37,500 nt of DNA, from assembly GCA_009746045.1 (NCBI GenBank), contig RPFO01000003.1, positions 1,875,039 through 1,912,538 of the forward strand. The letters are read 5' to 3'. The DNA is from Mesostigma viride. Taxonomy: Eukaryota > Streptophyta > Mesostigmatophyceae > Mesostigmatales > Mesostigmataceae. A model generated the notes under the pieces. It searched no databases. It saw only the letters and a list, made by a program, of their open reading frames with translations, and was not told where the DNA came from. How positions within the stretch are numbered: position 1 is the first letter of the stretch; each line of letters opens with the position of its first letter. Of the stretch, positions 31,601-37,500 are shown piece after piece. A program made the position numbers and the translations under genes.

Positions 31601-34600
31601 ACAGCATGCCGAGGCAAGCAAACAAAGGAAGCTGCACACTACAGCATGGCGAGGCAAGCAAACAAAGGAAGCTGCACACAACAGCATGGCGAGGCAAGCA
31701 AACAAAGGAAGCTGCACACTACAGCATGGCGAGGCAAGCAAACAAAGGAAGCTGCACACAACAGCATGGCGAGGCAAGCAAACAAAGGAAGCTGCACACT
31801 ACAGCATGGCGAGGCAAGCAAACAAAGGAAGCTGCACACTACAGCATGGCGAGGCAAGCAAACAAAGGAAGCTGCACACAACAGCATGGCGAGGCAAGCA
31901 AACAAAGGAAGCTGCACACAACAGCATGGCGAGGCAAGCAAACAAAGGAAGCTGCACACAACAGCATGCCGAGGCAAGCAAACAAAGGAAGCTGCACACA
32001 ACAGCATGGCGAGGCAAGCAAACAAAGGAAGCTGCACACAACAGCATGGCGAGGCAAGCAAACAAAGGAAGCTGCACACAACAGCATGGCGAGGCAAGCA
32101 AACAAAGGAAGCTGCACACAACAGCATGGCGAGGCAAGCAAACAAAGGAAGCTGCACACAACAGCATGCCGAGGCAAGCAAACAAAGGAAGCTGCACACA
32201 ACAGCATGCCGAGGCAAGCAAACAAAGGAAGCTGCACACTACAGCATGGCGAGGCAAGCAAACAAAGGAAGCTGCACACAACAGCATGGCGAGGCAAGCA
32301 AACAAAGGAAGCTGCACACAACAGCATGGCGAGGCAAGCAAACAAAGGAAGCTGCACACAACAGCATGGCGAGGCAAGCAAACAAAGGAAGCTGCACACT
32401 ACAGCATGGCGAGGCAAGCAAACAAAGGAAGCTGCACACTAGAGCATGGCGAGGCAAGCAAACAAAGGAAGCTGCACACAACAGCATGCCGAGGCAAGCA
32501 AACAAAGGAAGCTGCACACTACAGCATGGCGAGGCAAGCAAACAAAGGAAGCTGCACACTACAGCATGGCGAGGCAAGCAAACAAAGGAAGCTGCACACT
32601 ACAGCATGCCGAGGCAAGCAAACAAAGGAAGATGCACACTACAGCATGCCGAGGCAAGCGAACAAATGAAGATGCACACAACAGCATGCCGAGGCAAGCA
32701 AACAAAGGAAGATGCACACAACAGCATGGCGAGGCAAGCAAACAAAGGAAGCTGCACACTACAGCATGGCGAGGCAAGCAAACAAAGGAAGCTGCACACA
32801 ACAGCATGCCGAGGCAAGCAAACAAAGGAAGCTGCACACAACAGCATGGCGAGGCAAGCAAACAAAGGAAGCTGCACACTACAGCATGGCGAGGCAAGTA
32901 AACAAAGGAAGATGCACACAACAGCATGGCGAGGCAAGCAAACAAAGGAAGCTGCACACAACAGCATGGCGAGGCAAGCAAACAAAGGAAGCTGCACACT
33001 ACAGCATGGCGAGGCAAGCAAACAAAGGAAGCTGCACACTACAGCATGGCGAGGCAAGCAAACAAAGGAAGCTGCACACAACAGCATGGCGAGGCAAGCA
33101 AACAAAGGAAGCTGCACACAACAGCATGGCGAGGCAAGCAAACAAAGGAAGCTGCACACAACAGCATGGCGAGGCAAGCAAACAAAGGAAGCTGCACACT
33201 ACAGCATGGCGAGGCAAGCAAACAAAGGAAGCTGCACACAACAGCATGGCGAGGCAAGCAAACAAAGGAAGCTGCACACAACAGCATGGCGAGGCAAGCA
33301 AACAAAGGAAGCTGCACACAACAGCATGGCGAGGCAAGCAAACAAAGGAAGCTGCACACAGCAGCATGGCGACGCAAGCAAACAAAGGAAGATGCACACA
33401 ACAGCATGGCGAGGCAAGCAAACAAAGGAAGCTGCACACAGCAGCATGGCGAGGCAAGCAAACAAAGGAAGCTGCACACAACAGCATGGCGAGGCAAGCA
33501 CACAAAGGAAGCTGCACACAACAGCATGGCGAGGCAAGCACACAAAGGAAGCTGCACACAACAGTAGCCTAATGCCCGAGCCTGGGGTTTCTCCACCTGG
33601 CTGGCGGGCGGGAGCATTTTTGGATAGGGCAGCACCCACCTAGGCCAAGCTATTAGTGAAATAGTGTAAGATACGGGTCGCCCACTTGGGCCTGCGGTTT
33701 CGAAAAGGCATGCTGAAGTGCACCCGACAGTACTTGTTACCCGCTAGAATAGCGGCGTACGAGTGCCCGTGGATTATCCAACTAGACCTGTAGATGCCAT
33801 GAGTCTCGAGGGGGGTGGGGGGGACTCCTTAGGAGGCATCATAGGTTGTTGAGGCCTGTGGGTCATCTATGGGCTACCGCCACTCCGTTTGCCCCCCCTT
33901 CCCTCCTCTCCACGCCAGGGCCAACCGCTCACCGGAACGCCATCGGCGAGTCCCCAGAGAATCCTTGGTGACTCACCAGAAAATCGTTTGTGCGCCCCTT
34001 GTGCCCGAAATCGTGCACCGCAGCTGCGATCAGCGCCCCCAGCACGTGCAGGGGCTTGAGATATTGGGCCACGTCGGGGCCGATGATTAGGTGGTAGAGG
34101 CTTACCACCTGGCAGGATCAACAGATGCACGCACGCAGGAATGAGGGCATAGACACATTCACACACGCTAACACAAACTTAATTGCAAGTCATGCCAAGC
34201 AGTTGTAGGGGGGTCATGCGGGCTCGGGAGGACAAGCTTCCCCAAATCACCAACCAATTGAATCCATCCACCATTTCAAGGAGATTGTGACCCACAGCGT
34301 CCACTCACGCCATCAGCCACGTTGCTGCATACCATATCCCACTAGCCATATCCCACTAGCCATATCCCACTAGCCATATCCCACTAGCCATATCCCACTA
34401 GCCATATCCCACTAGCCATATCCCACTAGCCATATCTTCTTAGCTGGACCGTCTAGTTCTCGCTCTAAACGTTCGCCAGCCTTAGTTCTAATGTACATGG
34501 CTACACATTTCCACCTCCATTCATTACCATCATCGTAACCGACTCGACAAACACGGAAAAGATCACTACAGCGGGCACAAGCTGTAAGGGCACGGATCCT

Positions 34601-36941
34601 CCCGATTTCTGGCCTGCGCTGGTTGTCTCATCGATATCATGGTCACTATGGTTTAGAGTAACGCCATGCCTGCGCTGGTTGCCTCATCGATATCACGGTC
34701 ACTATGGTATAGAGTAACGCCATGCCTGCGCTGGTTGTCTCATCGATATCACGGTCGCTATGGTATAGAGTAACGCCATGCCTGCGCTGGTTGCCTCATC
34801 GATATCACGGTCACTATGGTATAGAGTAACGCCATGCCTGCGCTGGTTGTCTCATCGATATCACGGTCACTATGGTGTAGAGTAACGCCATGCCTGCGCT
34901 GGTTGTCTCATCGATATCACGGTCACTATGGTATAGAGTAACGCCATGCCTGCGCTGGTTGCCTCATCGATATCACGGTCGCTATGGTATAGAGTAACGC
35001 CATGCCTGCGCTGGTTGTCTCATCGATATCACGGTCACTATGGTGTAGAGTAACGCCATGCCTGCGCTGGTTGTCTCATCGATATCACGGTCACTATGGT
35101 ATAGAGTAACGCCATGCCTGCGCTGGTTGCCTCATCGATATCACGGTCACTATGGTGTAGAGTAACGCCATGCCTGCGCTGGTTGCCTCATCGATATCAC
35201 GGTCACTGTGGTATAGAGTAACGCCATGCCTGCGCTGGTTGCCTCATCGATATCACGGTCACTATGGTGTAGAGTAACGCCATGCCTGCGCTGGTTGCCT
35301 CATCGATATCACGGTCACTATGGTGTAGAGTAACGCCATGCCTGCGCTGGTTGTCTCATCGATATCATGGTCACTATGGTTTAGAGTAACGCCATGCCTG
35401 CGCTGGTTGCCTCATCGATATCACGGTCACTATGGTATAGAGTAACGCCATGCCTGCGCTGGTTGTCTCATCGATATCACGGTCGCTATGGTATAGAGTA
35501 ACGCCATGCCTGCGCTGGTTGCCTCATCGATATCACGGTCACTATGGTGTAGAGTAACGCCATGCCTGCGCTGGTTGTCTCATCGATATCATGGTCACTA
35601 TGGTTTAGAGTAACGCCATGCCTGCGCTGGTTGCCTCATCGATATCACGGTCACTATGGTATAGAGTAACGCCATGCCTGCGCTGGTTGCCTCATCGATA
35701 TCACGGTCACTATGGTTTAGAGTAACGCCATGCCTGCGCTGGTTGCCTCATCGATATCACGGTCACTATGGTATAGAGTAACGCCATGCCTGCGCTGGTT
35801 GCCTCATCGATATCACGGTCACTATGGTGTAGAGTAACGCCATGCCTGCGCTGGTTTCCCCATGGATCTCCCGCTCATCGTATGACCTTGGGACCAACAC
35901 GCGGCGCGCACTCACCACGTCGGCCACGTGGATGCGGTTATGAAACGGGTTCGAATACGCCTCCATGCTCTGCTCCACCGCCGTGAAGTAGCGCACCACC
36001 TTGGCGTCGTCCAGGTGGAACTTCTCCACCAGCCGTTCTTTATGCAGCAGCTCCACCATGACGGCCACCAGCGGGTGGCCCTTGGTTGCGCGGTCCAGCC
36101 GGAAACTGTCAAAATTCCACGACCCGAGACGAAGGAGTGCTGCCTTGAAGTAGTGGCTGCTGTCCGTGCGTCCGGAGTTGTCCACGAGCGGGCGGCCGGC
36201 CTGGCGGACAGGGAGGAATGCAAGCAGAATGCAAGCAAACGCAAGAAAGGGGGAATAAACGAAATGTGAGGAAAACACAGTGGGGTAAAAATGTGGGTGG
36301 GGAAAACATGTGCAAGGGGCCAAGCGCTTCAAGGATCAAAACGAGGGGAAGATAAAGGGGAAAAGAGGGGAAGGAAAACAAGGACAGATTCGGGCAAAGG
36401 CTAATTAAGAGTGGCGCCTAAATAGGTGCGGTGATGAGCATGACCCTCTTGGCACCCCCCTGTGCGCATGTGGGCATTGATGCCCATGCCAGCACCCATG
36501 CCTTCATGATTTACCAATGACTAGATGTACCAATGAATTCAACCATGCAACCATTGAGGGAGGCGTACGTGCATTAGGTTTGGACACCATGGACTGTCCG
36601 ACCAACTGAGCACACCTTCACAAGAGAAAAGAACGTTTATGCCACCTGGCGGACAACGCAGCCACCATCACCATAAAAGGGACCACATCCCAATAAGCCA
36701 ATCATGACGCCAATGTCTGCTACCATCACCCAAAATGCTATCAGTCTTGCTTGTGACAGCTCCGTTGCTTTCAATAATTCCATTAACACCCTTCTGCTAG
36801 CAACCAGTGAGTGCTACTTACAATAACACCCTAGTGCTAGCAACCAGTAGGTGTTTACTTACCCCCGCCAGCTCGCCCGTCATGCTGGGTCGCCGCCGCT
36901 TGTTCTCCGCCTTGAGCATCTCCACCGACGACCGGTTGGTG
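24046..36941 (-). CDS. Class I cyclic-nucleotide phosphodiesterase, 3' six exons (5' end outside window)
   Basis: It hydrolyses cyclic AMP or GMP to the 5'-monophosphate; specificity cannot be read here. Exons on the minus strand: 36941-36863, 36200-35916, 34108-33977, 27557-27184, 26080-25891 and 25623-24046. All have GT-AG boundaries and every junction keeps the frame. Catalytic-domain landmarks in order: WNFDSFRLDRATKGHPL; SNPFHNRIHVADV (general-acid His); AAAVHDFGHKGRTNDFL (HD..H metal ligands); LRTLIVDLVLATDLSKHF; LALKCSDLG (metal Asp); EEFYRQGDEEQRRGMAISPF; KSQASFFHF (invariant Gln and Phe clamp). A tail of about 480 residues, rich in Ser, Gly and Pro, follows. Its regulatory N-terminal part lies beyond the right edge. 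Introns of 6.4 and 1.8 kb are filled with minisatellites. All catalytic residues I can check are present, so the enzyme should be active. Confidence 0.93.
25891..26080 (-). CDS. PDE exon with EEFYRQGD and the invariant Gln
   Basis: The acceptor is CCATTGCAG and the donor is GTACGA. It encodes HSAKSLNIHLKWTLAMEEEF, RQGDEEQRRGMAISPFMDRQ and KSQASFFHFVSLPLYQ. Gln of KSQ is the residue that holds the purine ring in this family. Confidence 0.93.
26295..26424. repeat. 27-bp minisatellite in a PDE intron, about 4.5 copies
   Basis: Units start ATGGGTGCAAGGTT and continue with a variable TGGGTTGAC-like half. Copies start near 26310, 26337, 26364 and 26391, with a partial copy before them. Confidence 0.85.
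26692..26730. repeat. Possible relic of the CACGTG retroelement terminus
   Basis: GCGTGACGCAGTCTACGTG followed by ATAATTGATTGATTG resembles the terminus of copies B and C (TCACGTGACGCAGTCACGTG then ATTAATTAATT). Only about 38 bases match, so this is weak. Confidence 0.4.
27184..27557 (-). CDS. PDE exon with ATDLSKH and the metal-binding Asp
   Basis: The acceptor CCCGCAG (first base 27557) aligns the following AKVDDPQALRYN residue-for-residue with the family INTNSELALMYN segment. Then come VDLVLATDLSKHF, an Ala/Gly-rich insert of about 20 residues absent from typical family members, and LALKCSDLG. The donor is GTGCGT at 27183. Further in-frame acceptors lie upstream at 27623, 27662 and 27701. 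Confidence 0.92.
27545..27795 (-). repeat. 39-bp array of duplicated 3' splice sites in a PDE intron
   Basis: Six copies of a motif CAG/GCCAAAGTGGATGACCC (minus strand) with first exon bases at 27557, 27623, 27662, 27701, 27740 and 27780. The first is the acceptor matching the protein family. Spacings are 66, 39, 39, 39 and 40. Those at 27623, 27662 and 27701 are in frame and open through to the exon, adding 22, 35 or 48 residues. The one at 27740 meets a TAA in its second codon and the one at 27780 is out of frame. A further related unit lies at about 33679-33712, on the other side of the large 40-bp array. Confidence 0.85.
27885..33565. repeat. 40-bp minisatellite, about 142 copies, in the large PDE intron
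   Basis: The unit is ACAGCATGGCGAGGCAAGCA followed by AACAAAGGAAGCTGCACACT. The last base is A or T in a variable pattern, and other variants recur (CATGCC, GCTGCGC, GATGCAC, CAGCTGGG, CTAGAGC). Blocks of variants recur at fixed offsets: the block at 27911-28022 recurs at 30871-30982 (2960 bases, 74 units), and CTAGAGC at 29400 recurs at 32440 (3040 bases, 76 units). So the array contains a duplication of about half its length. The unit lacks stop codons in any phase on the plus strand, giving open frames of up to about 1500 codons. The last units (after 33490) carry CACACAAAGG variants, and a CGAGGC to CGACGC change occurs near 33370. Confidence 0.97.
33977..34108 (-). CDS. PDE exon with HD..H metal-binding motif
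   Basis: 44 codons in phase 0. The acceptor is ATCCTGCCAG and the donor is GTGAGT. It encodes VVSLYHLIIG and AAAVHDFGHKGRTNDFL, the core of the HD-type metal site. The downstream intron is 6.4 kb. Confidence 0.92.
34332..34436. repeat. 14-bp minisatellite, 7.5 copies
   Basis: Perfect tandem copies of CCATATCCCACTAG, the last one truncated into CCATATCTTCT. It is in the PDE intron between the HD exon and the HN exon. Confidence 0.95.
34446..34660. repeat. Dispersed repeat, copy 2
   Basis: Same family as 15061-15275 and in the same orientation. Its right end, GCGCTGGTTGTCTCATCGAT, runs straight into the 56-bp minisatellite. A third short match, GCATTGGTTGTCTCCTTGAT, lies at 36988-37007. Confidence 0.75.
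34613..35855. repeat. 56-bp minisatellite, about 22 copies, in a PDE intron
   Basis: The unit starts CTGCGCTGGTTGCCTCATCG and ends with TAGAGTAACGCCATGC. Variants differ at a few positions (GTCTC or GCCTC; CACGG or CATGG; GGTATAG, GGTGTAG or GGTTTAG). The variant GTCTC..CATGG..TTTAG recurs at 34621, 35349 and 35573, offsets of 13 and 4 units. The last unit breaks off 60 bases from the HN-exon donor. Confidence 0.96.
35916..36200 (-). CDS. PDE exon with start of catalytic domain and HN..H motif
   Basis: 95 codons in phase 0. The acceptor is TGTCCGCCAG and the donor is GTGAGT. It contains LGSWNFDSFRLDRATKGHPL and ends SNPFHNRIHVADV. Phe replaces the usual Tyr before the HN pair. Confidence 0.92.
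36772..36862 (-). repeat. Duplicated 5' splice-site region in a PDE intron
   Basis: A direct repeat of about 45 bases (AACACCC..GCTAGCAACCAGT..ACTTAC on the plus strand). On the transcribed strand each copy starts with GTAAGT: the true donor at 36862 and a second, intronic one near 36821. Confidence 0.7.
36863..36941 (-). CDS. PDE exon just before the catalytic domain
   Basis: It encodes TNRSSVEMLKAENKRRRPSM followed by TGELAG, a charged linker. The acceptor is TTGCGCAG and the donor is GTAAGT. It starts in phase 2, with one base completing the previous codon, so at least one more exon lies upstream beyond what I can recognise. Confidence 0.75.
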
Positions 36942-37316
36942 CTGCGCAACGAAACGAAGGAACCATGACTACTTTGTCAACATGGCCTGCATTGGTTGTC
37001 TCCTTGATATAGATTAGACAAGATCGGCCAGAGGAAGGGAGAGTTTTAAAATATGGTAAGATAGAACTGGTTGGAACGATCGTTCAAGCCCTGAGCAGCA
37101 GCTGGTGCTGCGGGAGTGCGTCATGGGGGCAAGAGGAAAAAGTTCCCACCTACATGATCGTGACGATGTGAGCTGATAGAGTGATAGGGTTAGTAGAGCT
37201 TTATACGGGAGCGAAGGTGTCTTGACTCGCAAAAAGGGGGGGACCCCCTGTATGAGGGAGTGGATGAGTGAGGGCTACCGCTTCGCAAGGCCACCCCCTA
37301 CGTTGTGCGTGCGTGC
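36942..37316. other. Presumed PDE intron, no further exon recognised
   Basis: Upstream of the first recognised PDE exon. A short echo of the exon 2 acceptor region (CTGGTGCTGCGGG) lies at 37103-37115. No coding block with PDE features is seen. Confidence 0.4.
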
Positions 37317-37500
37317 GTGCGGGCGGGCGGGCGTGGGTGGGCGGGCGGGCAGTCGGTCGGTCGGTCGGTCGGTCGGTCGGTCGGTCGGTCGGTCGGTCGG
37401 TCGGTCGGTCGGTCGGTCGGTCGGTCGGTCGGTCGGTCGGTCGGTCGGTCGGTCGGTCGGTCGGTCGGTCGGTCGGTCGGTCGGTCGGTCGGTCGGTCGG
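37307..37500. repeat. (GTGC)n, (GGGC)n and (TCGG)n microsatellites at the right edge
   Basis: A short GTGCGTGC and GGGCGGGC tract passes at 37351 into an uninterrupted (TCGG)n run of at least 37 units that continues past the window. Confidence 0.97.

Noticed and set aside
27844-33639. Minus-strand frames of the MPRHAVVCSFLCLLA type resembling membrane proteins
   Set aside because: Complement of the same satellite; hydrophobicity is a by-product of the repeat. Lengths are set by scattered T variants that make TAG.
27886-33643. Plus-strand open frames of 865 to 1518 codons with MARQANKGSCT-type repeats
   Set aside because: They arise because the 40-bp unit has no stop codon in any plus-strand phase; all three frames are open at once, the frame simply cycles through the unit, and the region is an intron of the minus-strand PDE gene. 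There is no sign of purifying selection for one frame.
33934-33976. Extension of the PDE HD exon to a GTGAGC donor after AFR
   Set aside because: It would add residues VSHQGFSGDSPMAFR where the family has none; ending at 33977 aligns exactly with the next exon and keeps the frame.
37351-37500. Telomere-like end
   Set aside because: TCGG is not a known telomere repeat and there is no sign of a chromosome end; it is an ordinary tetranucleotide microsatellite.

Overview
The window is nuclear DNA from a eukaryote, most probably a green alga. The evidence is two genes broken by GT-AG introns, GC-rich coding exons, animal/alga-type class I cyclic-nucleotide phosphodiesterase and GPI-anchor enzymes, non-LTR retrotransposon remnants of a type I associate with chlorophytes, a mitochondrial nad4 fragment that reads with sense codons in the standard code, and very many mini- and microsatellites. 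The species cannot be named from the sequence.

Three real protein-coding genes are visible. (1) Minus strand, about 10705 to 3345: a multi-exon metallophosphoesterase of the PGAP5/MPPE1/Ted1 type. All its metal-ligand motifs are present, spread over five recognised exons. (2) Plus strand, 12081-13958: a single-exon membrane glycosyltransferase of the PGAP4/TMEM246 type, with a pair of membrane segments inserted in the catalytic domain. These two genes are divergent neighbours, and both animal relatives remodel GPI anchors after attachment to protein: PGAP5 removes an ethanolamine-phosphate and PGAP4 adds GalNAc. (3) Minus strand, from beyond the right edge to 24046: a class I cyclic-nucleotide phosphodiesterase whose catalytic domain I could assemble from six phase-consistent exons, ending in a long low-complexity tail.

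Layout: 96-1000 decayed reverse-transcriptase 3' end (minus); 1790-3005 hexanucleotide satellite; 3345-10705 PGAP5-like gene, whose 3.8 kb intron holds a 30-bp minisatellite, a nad4 NUMT and about 41 copies of a 40-bp repeat; 10706-12080 shared upstream region; 12081-13958 PGAP4-like gene; 14237-19310 nested retroelement 3' ends with palindromic CACGTG termini; 20728-22473 a non-autonomous TTAA-flanked inverted-repeat transposon; 24046-36941 PDE gene. The PDE introns hold a 27-bp repeat, a 39-bp array of duplicated 3' splice sites, a 5.7 kb array of about 142 copies of a second, unrelated 40-bp repeat, a 14-bp repeat and about 22 copies of a 56-bp repeat. A (TCGG)n run reaches the right edge.

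The most interesting points are the GPI-remodelling gene pair, the duplicated in-frame splice acceptors in the PDE gene, the higher-order structure of the 40-bp array, and the 56-bp minisatellite that seems to have grown from the end of a dispersed repeat. Very long open frames over the satellites are judged to be artefacts of repeat composition.
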